Positions 9,173 to 18,181 of a DNA stretch of 64,000 nucleotides are shown in pieces. The DNA lies in assembly GCA_965220315.1 (NCBI GenBank), contig CBDCPP010000002.1, positions 434,001-498,000 of the forward strand, in the 5' to 3' direction. The notes beneath the pieces were generated by a model, which did not search any database, was not told the origin of the DNA, and saw nothing but the letters and a program-made list of their open reading frames with translations. A program made the position numbers and the translations under genes. Position 1 is the stretch's first letter. Each line of letters starts with the position of its first letter. Origin of the DNA: JAPOXK01 sp965220315. GTDB lineage: Bacteria > Chloroflexota > Dehalococcoidia > Bin125.

Positions 9173-9700
9173 GTGGGCACGCTGCAACAACACCTCCTCC
9201 TCGGCCAGCTGCCTGTTGACGAGGGTATTCGTCACTCCGACACGCACGAGAGTGCCCCCCAGCGCCTCCGTGATCTGCACGGGGAGTACTTTCCCGGCAT
9301 CGACGGTATGCTGGAGTTGGAGCGCTACGCTCGCCCGCCCCGCTTCTATGTCGGCAAGCGTCTGGACGAACTCCTCGGCAGGGGCTGGGAGCGCCTGCTC
9401 GGCAAGCCCCGACAGTTCATCACGTTACTGGTGGCCGACGCTATTCAGGGCTCCGCCGTCGAGATCAACTACAGGCACGCCCAACGACTCTTCGATCTCA
9501 CCGATCAAGCCGCGTATGAGATCGAGCGCACCGGCCGCCTCCCTGAGATTATTGAGTCCTACCTTGATCTGCTCGAGAAGTATCAGAGCGACAAAGAAAC
9601 GGATTTTGCTCAGCGAGAGTCCGGGCTGGTGATTCCTGCGTCGAGTGCTGCGCAACTCGTCAGCGCGGAGGGCAGCGCCTTCATCACAGAGAGAACGTAG
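9173..9700 (+). CDS. Protein of unknown function in the hydantoinase gene cluster
   Basis: A 175-residue soluble protein with no signal peptide, membrane segment or motif I recognise. It is rich in Leu, Glu and Arg and looks mainly helical (for example LLGRGWERLLGKPRQF and ESYLDLLEKYQSD). A GAGGGGAGAG site ending about 4 nt before the GTG at 9173 supports the start. It follows hyuA by 66 bp on the same strand, so it is probably the last gene of the hyuBBA group and may be an accessory subunit. An overlapping frame (9153-9632) has poor composition and was not used. Confidence 0.6.
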   Translation: MGTLQQHLLLGQLPVDEGIRHSDTHESAPQRLRDLHGEYFPGIDGMLELERYARPPRFYVGKRLDELLGRGWERLLGKPRQFITLLVADAIQGSAVEINYRHAQRLFDLTDQAAYEIERTGRLPEIIESYLDLLEKYQSDKETDFAQRESGLVIPASSAAQLVSAEGSAFITERT

Positions 9701-9729
9701 ATCTCCGGCGATCACCGCTCTCATACCCA

Positions 9730-10524
9730 TTACTGCATTGTGTAGCCCCCGCTGACACTCAGCGTCTGGCCTGTAATGAACCCGGCCGCCTCCGACGCTA
9801 GGAACGCCACAGCATTGGCCGGATCCTGAGCCGTGCCCAACCGTCGCAGCGGATATGCCCGCGTGGCGCGTTCCCGTGCCTCGGGTGTGAACACTGTGCT
9901 CAGCTCCTGCCACATGCTTCCCTCGCCCATCGCCTCCTCCGTGTCCGGCACCGTTAAACCCGGGCAGACCGCGTTGAACGTCACCCCGAACTTGCCGTAC
10001 TCACGCGATAGCGCCTTCGCGAGCGCGATCAACCCTGCCTTGCATGCTGAGTACACGGACTCACGGTACTCGCCCATGCGGCCCGCATCGGAGCTGATGT
10101 ACACCACCCGGCCGCTCCCCTGTTCCGCCATGCGCGGTAGCACCGCCCGCGTGGAGTGGATCGCACCCCACAGATTGAGCTGAATCTCCCGCTCGAACTC
10201 TTCCAGCGGCTTATCCAAGAACAGCTGGTCGTGCGTCCACCCGACGTTGCTCACCAGCACGTCGATGCGGCCGAACTCCGATACCGCCCGCTCCACCGCT
10301 GCCTCAATCGACGTGCTCTTCGTCACATCGGTTTCTATCGCCTGCGTCCGTCCTCCCGCCCGCAGCGCCTCCGCTTCCGCCACGACCCGTTCGGCCTGCG
10401 GAACGTCGAGGTCCGCGATGAGGACATGCGCACCCTCACGGGCTAGCGTCAGCGTGATCGCCCGTCCGATGTTCGAGCCGCCGCCCGTGACGATGACTCC
10501 CTTGCCGGCCAGTCCTAGGTCCAT
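9730..10524 (-). CDS. Short-chain dehydrogenase/reductase
   Basis: Classical SDR of 264 residues. The NAD(P)-binding loop TGGGSNIGRA is near the N-terminus, an Asn-Val-Gly stands where NAG is usual, and the catalytic Ser (YISSDAG) and Tyr-Lys pair (YSACK) are present. It ends in SGGYTMQ, like FabG-type enzymes. Asp in IADLDVPQ after the second strand suggests NAD rather than NADP. The ATG at 10524 has GGAAGG about 8 nt upstream; the GTG 9 nt further out would sit inside that site. It lies directly downstream of the HpaB-family gene and likely oxidises or reduces a pathway alcohol or ketone. Confidence 0.92.
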   Translation of the reverse strand: MDLGLAGKGVIVTGGGSNIGRAITLTLAREGAHVLIADLDVPQAERVVAEAEALRAGGRTQAIETDVTKSTSIEAAVERAVSEFGRIDVLVSNVGWTHDQLFLDKPLEEFEREIQLNLWGAIHSTRAVLPRMAEQGSGRVVYISSDAGRMGEYRESVYSACKAGLIALAKALSREYGKFGVTFNAVCPGLTVPDTEEAMGEGSMWQELSTVFTPEARERATRAYPLRRLGTAQDPANAVAFLASEAAGFITGQTLSVSGGYTMQ

Positions 10525-10551
10525 CCAACGCACCCTTCCACGCAGCGAATA

Positions 10552-11997
10552 TTAGCGCGCGGTGTCGAGCGTGGCGCGTACCAGTGCCTTGCACCGCTCC
10601 AGGTCGTAGTCGCGGTAGGTTGTCAGCAGCTGCGCTGCCATCGAACCTTCACCGTGCAGCGTCACGACGTAGTTGTATCCGCCGAATTCCGAAGCGGTCA
10701 TATCGCGGATCAAGTGGAACAGGTTCACTCGCTCCGCCGCCGACGTTTCCCCCGCCCCCGTCAGGTAATGCTCCAAATACGGACCGGTCTCAGGGTTCTT
10801 GAAATCCGCCTCCATCGGCGCCGTTATCGCTAGTCCCCCCGCGATGTCCTGCAGGATCGCCGCTGCGTGGTGGAACCCCGACGCGAAGTGGTACTTTCCT
10901 GCGTTGGCGTAGACTTGATTCGGGTAGACCATCCCCGGTTCGATCGGCGTCGCTTCCCGCGCTGCTGCTTTGCGGCAGGCACGGATGATCTCTCCATAGA
11001 TGATCAACTGCGCGATCTTGTCCCGAATATGTCCTGCTCGCGCTGCCCCATTCTGCTCGGCCACGAGCTGCGCCGCTCCCACGAATAGGTCCGCCGTCGG
11101 GGGTTTGTACGAGATCGCCGTGTAGCGGTGGTAGTTTGCAAAAGTCACTGCTAGTGCTCCTGCCGCCTGCCATTCCCCTGCCAGGAACACCCGATCCCAA
11201 GGTACGAACACGTCGTCGAGGACCGTCACCGCCTCCGTCTCGATGTTCCGGCGGCTGATCGGATAATCAAACGTCGATTGCGAGACATCCCCCGTCTGTC
11301 GGCAGATCAGCGTGAGCCCCGGCGTGTTCACCGGGATCGCGAACGCGACCGCGTAGGCAGCGTCTTCCTCCCCCATCATCCGCGTGGGGATGAAGATCAG
11401 CTCGTTGACGACCGGCCCGGCGGTCAAATGTGCCTTCGCCCCTCGCACGACGATTCCATCGTCTCGGCGCTCCACGATGTGCAAATACGCATCCGGGTTG
11501 GGCTGTTGGTGCGGCCGGAGCGACCGATCACCCTTCACGTCCGTCTGTGACAGTGCTAGCGACAGATCCTGCGCGCGCACGTGGTTGATCCAAGCATCAA
11601 CGCGCGGCGAGTAGTCGGTTCCCAGATCCCTGTCCGTCTGATGCGACCAAACTTTCAGGGCGTGCATCGCATCTGACCCGACTGCCTTCGTGATGTTGAA
11701 CGTCGAGTTGTGGCGCCGCGTGTCCTCTTCGATCAGGTCACCCCGTGTCAGCAACTCGTCCGGCGTCGTCACGAGCTTGAAGTAGCGGCTCGCCCGCTGG
11801 CTCTCCCCGTCGGGCTCGTACGTGAACAGCTCCTGCAGCTCTGGATCGTGCTGATGCCGGTAGGTGCCGGCCGAGTGCTCTGTGGTGATTTGGAGGATCG
11901 GGTGCGTCGTTACGTCATCGACGCGTTCTCCCGCGACGTACACTCGGCGGCCATCGCGCAAGCTTTCGACGTACTCCTCCGGCGTTCGCAGCGCCAT
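10552..11997 (-). CDS. 4-hydroxyphenylacetate 3-hydroxylase / 4-hydroxybutyryl-CoA dehydratase-fold flavoprotein without cluster cysteines
   Basis: A 481-residue acyl-CoA-dehydrogenase-like flavoprotein of the HpaB family. Its closest resemblance, from memory of the family, is to 4-hydroxybutyryl-CoA dehydratase (PNPDAYLHIVERRDDGIVV, FANYHRYTA, DIAGGLAITAPMEADF). That enzyme holds a [4Fe-4S] cluster with three Cys and one His. Here the His is kept (His290), but the Cys seven residues later is Tyr297, and no Cys occurs before residue 232, so the two N-terminal ligands are absent. It is therefore more likely an FADH2-using hydroxylase or a redox-neutral isomerase. GGAGG lies 6 nt before the ATG. 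It follows the thiolase on the same strand. Confidence 0.85.
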   Translation of the reverse strand: MALRTPEEYVESLRDGRRVYVAGERVDDVTTHPILQITTEHSAGTYRHQHDPELQELFTYEPDGESQRASRYFKLVTTPDELLTRGDLIEEDTRRHNSTFNITKAVGSDAMHALKVWSHQTDRDLGTDYSPRVDAWINHVRAQDLSLALSQTDVKGDRSLRPHQQPNPDAYLHIVERRDDGIVVRGAKAHLTAGPVVNELIFIPTRMMGEEDAAYAVAFAIPVNTPGLTLICRQTGDVSQSTFDYPISRRNIETEAVTVLDDVFVPWDRVFLAGEWQAAGALAVTFANYHRYTAISYKPPTADLFVGAAQLVAEQNGAARAGHIRDKIAQLIIYGEIIRACRKAAAREATPIEPGMVYPNQVYANAGKYHFASGFHHAAAILQDIAGGLAITAPMEADFKNPETGPYLEHYLTGAGETSAAERVNLFHLIRDMTASEFGGYNYVVTLHGEGSMAAQLLTTYRDYDLERCKALVRATLDTAR

Positions 11998-12077
11998 GGC
12001 TTCCTCCTAGACCACGTCAGCTACCGACGAGACCGTGTCGCGCCTGGGGACGAGTCCGAGCTGAGCGGTTCCTGATC

Positions 12078-12113
12078 CGGTCAGTGACTTCCGCGCGCGG
12101 AAGTCACTGACCG
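12078..12113. repeat. 36-bp perfect palindrome
   Basis: Eighteen-base arms are exact reverse complements with no spacer (core TTCCGCGCGCGGAA, outer GTCAGTGAC/GTCACTGAC). It lies in the 146-bp gap between the thiolase stop (31 bp away) and the downstream HpaB-family gene, both on the minus strand. As RNA it would form about a 16-bp stem with a CGCG loop. No U-tract follows on the minus strand, so it may be a factor-dependent terminator, an RNA-stability hairpin or a binding site for a dimeric regulator. Confidence 0.85.
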
Positions 12114-12143
12114 ACGGCTCGTTGTTTGTCTCGATCCGCGTTG

Positions 12144-13322
12144 CTAGCGGGTCAGTACGTGCACGGTATTGACCGCGGCTTCGCCGCGGATCTCGCCGCC
12201 CGCGTTGTGCGTCAGCCCGACTTTGGCGTCCTTCACCTGACGGTCACCCGCCTGGCCGCGCAGCTGCCATGTAATCTCGACCAACTGGCCGAGACCGGTC
12301 GCACCGATCGGGTGGCCACGCGCCATCAGACCACCGCTTGGATTCACCGGCGTGTCGCCGTCGATCTGCGACGCACCGGACTCCGCGAACGGACCGCCTT
12401 CGCCGTAGGCGCAGAAGCCGAGCTCTTCCACCAAGCTGATCTCGGCTGGTGCTGCCGCGTCGTGCAGCTCCACGACGTCCACGTCCGAGGGTCCGATTCC
12501 AGCCGCCTCATAGGCGCGCTTTGATGTCCGCTCCGCGACTGGTGCTTCGCCTCCGTCTCGGTCGTGCCCGGATGAGATCGCGGAAGCTCGCACCCAGATC
12601 GGGTCCGTGCGCAGCTGCTTCGCCTTCTCTGCCGAACAAAGGATCGTCGCTGCGCTGCCGTCGCCAATGCCGGAGCACATGTACAGCGTGAGCGGATCGG
12701 CCACCATCCGTGCCTGCAGGACGTCTTCCACGCTGAACGGCTTCCGGAACTGCGCGTATGGGTTCAACGATCCGTTCGTGTGGTTCTTCGACGCCACTTT
12801 GGCGATCTGTTGCACCGTGGTGCCGTACTTCTCCATGTGCGCTTTAGCAGCGTCCGCGTACAGGTCCATGAAGCGCGTGCGTGTCTCACCCGCGCCCCCT
12901 TCCGTTTCGGCGTCGAGCTCCATGTCGACCGCCGTGCCGATCGCCCGGAACGACTTCGCCTTGTCTTCGTCGTAGAGTTTTTCCACGCCCAGCGCCAAGA
13001 CGCAGTCGTGCATCCCGCTCGCTACGTAAAGCCACGCCAAGTGGAACGCCGTCGACGAGCTGGCGCACGCGTTCTCCGTGTTGATAATCGGAATGTCGCC
13101 GAAGCCCCAGGGCCGCAGGATCGCCTGCCCCCGAACCATCTCCTGGCCCGTCATCAGGCCACCCACCGCGTTCCCGACGATCGCCGCTTCGACATCACTC
13201 TTCTGCAAGCCGGCGTCGTCCAGCGCGTTCTGCACCGCTTCCTGCCCCAGATCCTTGGAGCTCTTCTCGAGGAATTTCCCGAAGCGGGTCATCCCCGCTC
13301 CCACGATCGCTACGTCTCGCAT
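12144..13322 (-). CDS. Thiolase family protein (SCP-x / acetyl-CoA acetyltransferase type)
   Basis: A thiolase-fold protein of 392 residues. The nucleophile Cys86 sits in NACASSSTAF; a His lies in ELHDAAAPAE, and the GHPIGATG motif is near the C-terminus. The second active-site Cys of biosynthetic thiolases is replaced by THNAGGE, as is usual for SCP-x-like thiolases that cleave or condense unusual acyl-CoAs. Such proteins often pair with a DUF35 OB-fold partner, which is absent here. A GGGAGGG site sits about 5 nt before the ATG at 13322. It probably acts in beta-oxidation-like breakdown with the adjoining SDRs and CoA-transferases. Confidence 0.9.
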   Translation of the reverse strand: MRDVAIVGAGMTRFGKFLEKSSKDLGQEAVQNALDDAGLQKSDVEAAIVGNAVGGLMTGQEMVRGQAILRPWGFGDIPIINTENACASSSTAFHLAWLYVASGMHDCVLALGVEKLYDEDKAKSFRAIGTAVDMELDAETEGGAGETRTRFMDLYADAAKAHMEKYGTTVQQIAKVASKNHTNGSLNPYAQFRKPFSVEDVLQARMVADPLTLYMCSGIGDGSAATILCSAEKAKQLRTDPIWVRASAISSGHDRDGGEAPVAERTSKRAYEAAGIGPSDVDVVELHDAAAPAEISLVEELGFCAYGEGGPFAESGASQIDGDTPVNPSGGLMARGHPIGATGLGQLVEITWQLRGQAGDRQVKDAKVGLTHNAGGEIRGEAAVNTVHVLTR

Positions 13323-13388
13323 ATGACCCTCCCGCAGTCTGTTGTCTGAACGTTGCCCGTTTCAGTATCTCGCGCCCGCAGTGTAACG

Positions 13389-14144
13389 CTATAGCTCAAT
13401 GCTGCCGTCGATATCGAGCGTGTGCCCCGTGATATACGTTCCCTCCGATACCAGGAAAGCTACGGCCGCCGCTACCTCATCCGCTGTTCCCGGCCGCCCC
13501 AATGGGATCCGCTCCAGCATCATGTCACGGCCCTTCTGGGGCACCTCATCGGTCACTCCGACGTTGATGTAGCCGGGTGTGAGCGCATTGACCGTGATCC
13601 CCTTCCGGGCGACCTCCTTAGCCAGCGCCCGCGTGAACCCCACCAGCCCCGCCTTCGTCGTCGCATAGGCCGTGTCTCCCGGGAAGCCCTTGAATCCGAC
13701 GCTGGAACTCATCACGACGATGCTTGCCTGTGCCCCGCTCTTCGATGCTGCCTCTAGGTAAGGCAGCGCTGTGCGCGTAACGTGCATCGTCCCCATGATG
13801 TTGATCCGCCAGATCTCGTGCCAATCGTCCAGATTCGCGTCCTTCAACCGCCCACCCCGCCAAATCCCTGCGCTGTTGACCAGGATGTCGAGCCCGTCTA
13901 GCTTTCCCGCCGCCCGCTCCACAATTGTCGCCGCCTCTGCCGCGTCGCCGACGTCCCCTGTTACCAACACCGCCTTGCCACCCTGCGCCTCGATCGTCTC
14001 GATCACCGCCCGCGCGTGCTCCGACTCCCTGCGCCCGCTGACCGCTACACCACATCCCTCTTGCGCCAACCGCCGAGCGATCGCCGCTCCCAACCCGCGG
14101 GATCCGCCGGTGACGAGCGCCCTCCGCCCCTCCAATCTTCTCAT
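13389..14144 (-). CDS. Short-chain dehydrogenase/reductase (FabG-like)
   Basis: Classical SDR of 251 residues: TGGSRGLG cofactor loop, NSAGIW, catalytic Ser in MSSSVGF, YATTK, and the C-terminal TGHTLDIDG. Arg-Arg in SGRRESEH after the second strand favours NADP(H). It is the first gene of a minus-strand group (SDR, thiolase, HpaB-fold, SDR) and is divergent from the CoA-transferase at 14297, with about 150 bp between them that must carry both promoters. The likely role is reduction or oxidation of a 3-oxo or 3-hydroxy acyl intermediate; the substrate is not known. Confidence 0.92.
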   Translation of the reverse strand: MRRLEGRRALVTGGSRGLGAAIARRLAQEGCGVAVSGRRESEHARAVIETIEAQGGKAVLVTGDVGDAAEAATIVERAAGKLDGLDILVNSAGIWRGGRLKDANLDDWHEIWRINIMGTMHVTRTALPYLEAASKSGAQASIVVMSSSVGFKGFPGDTAYATTKAGLVGFTRALAKEVARKGITVNALTPGYINVGVTDEVPQKGRDMMLERIPLGRPGTADEVAAAVAFLVSEGTYITGHTLDIDGSIEL

Positions 14145-14296
14145 CGTCTCTCTCGGTCCATGTCTTGCCTCGTCAACCCAGCGCGCATCATAGCTGCTAT
14201 CGTTCCGGCTATTAGACTACGGCTGCGAATGGCAGTAGCACTGGCCGTAGGTAATGGCCAGTCGCGCTTCCTTCCGTGCTTGACTTGGAGGATGTC

Positions 14297-15523
14297 GTGG
14301 CGAAACCGATCCTTGACGGCATCAAGGTCGTGGAATGGTCCATTTACGTCATGGGCCCGCTCGCCGGCGTCATGCTGCGCGACCTCGGCGCCGATGTCAT
14401 CAAACTCGAAAATCCCAGCACCGGCGGCGAGACCCTGCGCGGCCTGCGTTACACCAACGGAACCGTCGATGCGCAGATGCCGGGCGGACGCAACGCTTCC
14501 TTCGAGATCTCGAACTGGGGCAAGCGGTCCATTGGTCTGAACCTCAAAGCGCCTGAGGGCAAAGAACTGGCGATGCAGCTCATCGAAAAGGCCGATGTGT
14601 TCCTCACCAACTTCCGTCCACCCGTCGTCAAGCGTATCGGCCTCGACTACGAATCCGTCCGCAAGCGCAATCCGCGGATCGTCTACGCGGCCTCCAGCGC
14701 TTTCGGTTCCAGCGGCCCCCTCGCCGATCGCACCGGCAACGACTACACCGGTCAGGCGCGCTCCGGCATGATGTGGGGCCCCGGCACCGATGAAGACCCG
14801 CCGCTCTACCACACCGGTGCGCCCTGCGATATCGGCGGCTCCACGCTCCTCTCCCACGGCATCCTCACCGCTCTGTACGCGCGTGAACGCACCGGCAAGG
14901 GGCAGATGATCGATGTCTCCAATCTGGGCGCCGGCATGTGGTTCCAGTACTGGGCGGTCGGCATCAACTCGCTCGTTGGCCAGCGCTGGCCGCGCATGGA
15001 CCGGCGCCAGCCCGGCAACGCCCTCTGGAATCACTACCCCTGCGGCGACGGAGAGTGGCTCGCCCTCGCCAACCTGCTGCCCGAGAATTGGCCCGCATTC
15101 TGCCGTGTTATGGGCCTCGATCAGCTCATGGACGACGAGCGCTTCCACGACGTCGAGGCCCGCCGCCACAACGCCGAGGAGCTCGTCGCGATCCTGGACG
15201 CTTACTTCAAGACGCGCCCCCGCGCCGAGTGGGAAGAGATCCTGGCGCGTGATCCCTCTCTTGCCTTCGAGCGCGTGCAGCGCGTCGAAGACCTGGCCGC
15301 CGACGATCAGGTGCGCGCCAACAACTACATCACCGAGATCGACCATCCCGTCTACGGCAAGACGCGGGTGCAGAACTACCCCATGCAGTTCGAGAAGAAT
15401 CCCATCCCTGCGCGGCAGCCCGCTCCCGAATTCGGTGAGCATACCTTCGAGATCCTCACCGAGGAGCTGGGCCTCTCGCCCGAGGAGATCTCCGAGTACA
15501 TGACCGCCGGCGTCGCCGGCTAG
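14297..15523 (+). CDS. CaiB/BaiF-family (class III) CoA-transferase, copy 1
   Basis: Class III CoA-transferase of 408 residues, which moves CoA between carboxylic acids through an aspartyl-CoA anhydride. N-terminal DGIKVVEWS, the loop MLRDLGADVIKLENP and the catalytic Asp in GNDYTGQARSG are visible. The GTG at 14297 is chosen over an in-frame GTG at 14276: GGAGG at 14287-14291 lies 5 nt before it, and the protein then begins MAKPILDGIKV like its paralogues. Copy 2 follows 20 bp later. It is the first of five related copies within 9.4 kb. Confidence 0.93.
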   Translation: MAKPILDGIKVVEWSIYVMGPLAGVMLRDLGADVIKLENPSTGGETLRGLRYTNGTVDAQMPGGRNASFEISNWGKRSIGLNLKAPEGKELAMQLIEKADVFLTNFRPPVVKRIGLDYESVRKRNPRIVYAASSAFGSSGPLADRTGNDYTGQARSGMMWGPGTDEDPPLYHTGAPCDIGGSTLLSHGILTALYARERTGKGQMIDVSNLGAGMWFQYWAVGINSLVGQRWPRMDRRQPGNALWNHYPCGDGEWLALANLLPENWPAFCRVMGLDQLMDDERFHDVEARRHNAEELVAILDAYFKTRPRAEWEEILARDPSLAFERVQRVEDLAADDQVRANNYITEIDHPVYGKTRVQNYPMQFEKNPIPARQPAPEFGEHTFEILTEELGLSPEEISEYMTAGVAG

Positions 15524-15543
15524 GACCGCAGAGGAGACAAGCG

Positions 15544-16767
15544 ATGGAGGCTCCACTGGACGGGATCCGCGTTGTCGAATGGTCGATGTACGCCACTGGC
15601 CCCATGTGCGGCGTCATGCTCCGCGATCTAGGCGCGGACGTGATCCGCATTGAGGACCCGGTGCGCGGCGGCGATCCTACCCGGAACATGCGCTACGTTG
15701 CCGGCATCACCGACTGCCAGATGCCCGGTGATCGCAACGCCTTCTTTGAAGTGATGAACTGGGGCAAACGCTCCGTCACTTTCAACCTCAAGCACCCCCA
15801 AGGCCGCGAGCTCGCCCTTCGCCTCATCGACAAAGCGGATGTCTTCACGCTCAACATCCGCCCGCCCGTCGTGCGCAAGCTTGGCCTTGACTACGAAACG
15901 CTGCGGGAGCGCAACCCGCGCCTCATCTACGCCACCGCCAGCGCCTACGGCGAAGCCGGTCCGCAGGGCCACCGTTCCGGCAACGACTTCACGGGCCAGG
16001 CCCGCTCCGGCCTCATGTTCGGCGCCGGCAGCGACGATCATCCCCCGCTCTACCATCTCGGTGGCTTCCCGGACATGACCGGCGGCACCCTGCTCGCCCA
16101 TTCGGTCATCTCCGCCCTCTACGCCCGCGAGCGCTCGGGCGAGGGCCAGAAAGTCGAACTTTCCAACCTCGGCGCCGCCATGTGGATCCAGTACTGGGCC
16201 GTCAGCAATCAGCTCCTGCTCGATATCCCCTGGCCCCGGCAAGACCGCCGCCGCGCCAAGCAACCCATGTTCAACCACTACCTCTGCGCCGACGACGAGT
16301 GGATCGCCATGGCTACGGTCCGCGACGAGAAGTGGCCCGGCTTCTGTGCCCTGATCGCCCGCACCGAGCTGGTCGACGATCCGCGCTTCAGCACGGTCGA
16401 GAATCGTAAAGAGAACGCGGCGGAACTCGTTGCCATCCTTGAGAAACAGTTCGCGACCAAGCCTCGGGCCGAGTGGGAGTCGATCCTCGGGCAAGACGAG
16501 AGCCTGGAGTGGGAGCGTGTGCAGCGCCTTCCCGACTTACAGAACGATCCCCAAGTTCTCGCCAATGAGTACCTCGTCGAGATGGAGCACCCCGTTTGGG
16601 GCACCGTCCGCGCGCAGAACTACCCCGTCAAGTTCAGTGAGTCGGAACTGCGGCCCCGCGGCGCCGCGCCCGACCTCGGCGAGCACAATTTCGAAGTCCT
16701 CACCGAAGATCTCGGCTGCAGCAGCGAAGAGGTCGCGGAACTGATGAGCGCCGGCGCTTTCGGCTAA
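15544..16767 (+). CDS. CaiB/BaiF-family (class III) CoA-transferase, copy 2
   Basis: A 407-residue class III CoA-transferase, the closest relative of copy 1 (both have EWSMY/EWSIY near the N-terminus, GNDFTGQARSG or GNDYTGQARSG with the catalytic Asp, and NLGAAMWIQYWAV or NLGAGMWFQYWAV). GAGGAG lies about 8 nt before the ATG. The pair probably forms one transcript with copy 1, either as subunits of a heteromer or as enzymes for different acids. The gene ends 21 bp from the convergent end of copy 3. Confidence 0.93.
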   Translation: MEAPLDGIRVVEWSMYATGPMCGVMLRDLGADVIRIEDPVRGGDPTRNMRYVAGITDCQMPGDRNAFFEVMNWGKRSVTFNLKHPQGRELALRLIDKADVFTLNIRPPVVRKLGLDYETLRERNPRLIYATASAYGEAGPQGHRSGNDFTGQARSGLMFGAGSDDHPPLYHLGGFPDMTGGTLLAHSVISALYARERSGEGQKVELSNLGAAMWIQYWAVSNQLLLDIPWPRQDRRRAKQPMFNHYLCADDEWIAMATVRDEKWPGFCALIARTELVDDPRFSTVENRKENAAELVAILEKQFATKPRAEWESILGQDESLEWERVQRLPDLQNDPQVLANEYLVEMEHPVWGTVRAQNYPVKFSESELRPRGAAPDLGEHNFEVLTEDLGCSSEEVAELMSAGAFG

Positions 16768-16788
16768 CGGCGGCGCGGCCCGCGCGTC

Positions 16789-18015
16789 CTATTCGGTGAC
16801 GCCCGCGCTCGCCAGCTCCTCGATCTGCGCGGCGTCGTACCCAAGCCACTCCGACAGCACTTCGTCCGTGTGCTCTCCGAGATCGGGCGCGTCGCGCCGG
16901 ATCGACGCTGGCGTCTTTCGCAGCGTGACCGGGTGCGTCAGCATTTTCGTCACGCCGTAATGCCGGTGCGGATGATCGGCGAGGTAGTTGTTCGCTTGCA
17001 CGGCGGGGTCGTGCAGCAAGTCTCCCAGCCGCTGCACCCGCGAGTAGATCAGGTCCGGGTTCCGGCCCAGCCGCTCTTCCCATTCGGCGCGCGTCGCCTC
17101 GCGAAAGCGCTGGTCCAGGATGCGGATCAGTTCTTCGGCGTTGTCGCGGCGGCTGTCCATCGAATTGAACCGCGAATCATCGATCAATTCCGTCAGCTCC
17201 ATCTCCGTGCAGAAGCCGGGCCAGTGCGGGTCCGCCTCCGCGATCCCCAAGATGATCCACTCCCCGTCCCCGCACTCGTACAGGTTCCAGAGGGGATTGC
17301 CGGCCTTCGTGCGGTCGAAGCGCGGCCAGTCTTCATAGCCCCGCATCATTCCCACGCTGATCCCCCAGAACGACAGCCACATGTTGGCCATGATATGCGA
17401 GATCTCCACCTTCTGCCCCACCCCCTGCAGCTCTCGCGCCGCCAGCGCCGCCAAGATCCCGTAGGCGACGCAGGTCGCGCCCATCACATCCGCCACCCCT
17501 TGCGAATTCCACATCGGCGGATCGCCCGGCGCCCCGCTCGTCCACATGAAGCCCGAGCGCGCCTGCCCCACCACGTCCAGCGCCGGCTTGTTCGCCTCCG
17601 GCCCCTCGAACCCGTACCCCGCGGTCGAGGCGTAGATCAGCCGCGGATTGATCTTCGACAGCTCCTCGTATCCCAGTCCCAGCTTGTCGAACACGCCGGG
17701 CCGGTAGTTCTCCAAGAAGATATCCGTCTCTTTCACCAGCGCCTTCAGCACCGCCCGCCCCTGCTCGGTCTTCAAGTCCAGCGCCAGCGACCGCTTGTTG
17801 CGGTTGAAGCTCTGCCAGCAGGCGCTGCGTCCGTCCTCCATCATCACCTCGATCCCCACCACGTTCGTCACGTGCCGGGCCGGATCGGGGCGGCGTGGAC
17901 TCTCGATCTTGATCACGTCCGCTCCCAAGTCGCCCAGCATCAACCCGCCGATCGGGCCGAACCCCCAGATGCTGCACTCCACCACCTTCACGCCGCTCAG
18001 CGGTCCGATATCCAT
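16789..18015 (-). CDS. CaiB/BaiF-family (class III) CoA-transferase, copy 3
   Basis: A 408-residue class III CoA-transferase with VVECSIWGFGPIGG, MLGDLGADVIKIESP, NRNKRSLALDLK and the catalytic Asp in ALDVVGQARSG. Its EC(S/T)xW(G/A)FGPI start groups it with copy 5 rather than with the plus-strand pair. GGGAGCAGG precedes the ATG. It is divergent from the frame-disrupted methyltransferase at 18182, with 166 bp between. That gene separates it from copies 4 and 5, suggesting that a once continuous minus-strand array was split. Confidence 0.93.
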   Translation of the reverse strand: MDIGPLSGVKVVECSIWGFGPIGGLMLGDLGADVIKIESPRRPDPARHVTNVVGIEVMMEDGRSACWQSFNRNKRSLALDLKTEQGRAVLKALVKETDIFLENYRPGVFDKLGLGYEELSKINPRLIYASTAGYGFEGPEANKPALDVVGQARSGFMWTSGAPGDPPMWNSQGVADVMGATCVAYGILAALAARELQGVGQKVEISHIMANMWLSFWGISVGMMRGYEDWPRFDRTKAGNPLWNLYECGDGEWIILGIAEADPHWPGFCTEMELTELIDDSRFNSMDSRRDNAEELIRILDQRFREATRAEWEERLGRNPDLIYSRVQRLGDLLHDPAVQANNYLADHPHRHYGVTKMLTHPVTLRKTPASIRRDAPDLGEHTDEVLSEWLGYDAAQIEELASAGVTE

Positions 18016-18181
18016 CGCCTGCTCCCGTCTCCCAGGGAACGCGCCGCTCGGCGCGCGCCTGCCGGCATTCTACGCTCGTGTTTCAAGTGCCCGGGCCGTG
18101 GACGGGGAATCGACGAGCGCGCGCTTTCACGGGACGGTGGGCGCGTTCCGCCTGGGCGGCGCAAGCGCTACGGTGACGCCG

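Noticed and set aside
10552..11997. Functional 4-hydroxybutyryl-CoA dehydratase
   Set aside because: The cluster cysteines are absent, so the standard radical dehydration is not expected.
14141..15556. 471-codon minus-strand open frame opposite CaiB copy 1
   Set aside because: Shadow frame; the plus-strand protein has all family motifs.
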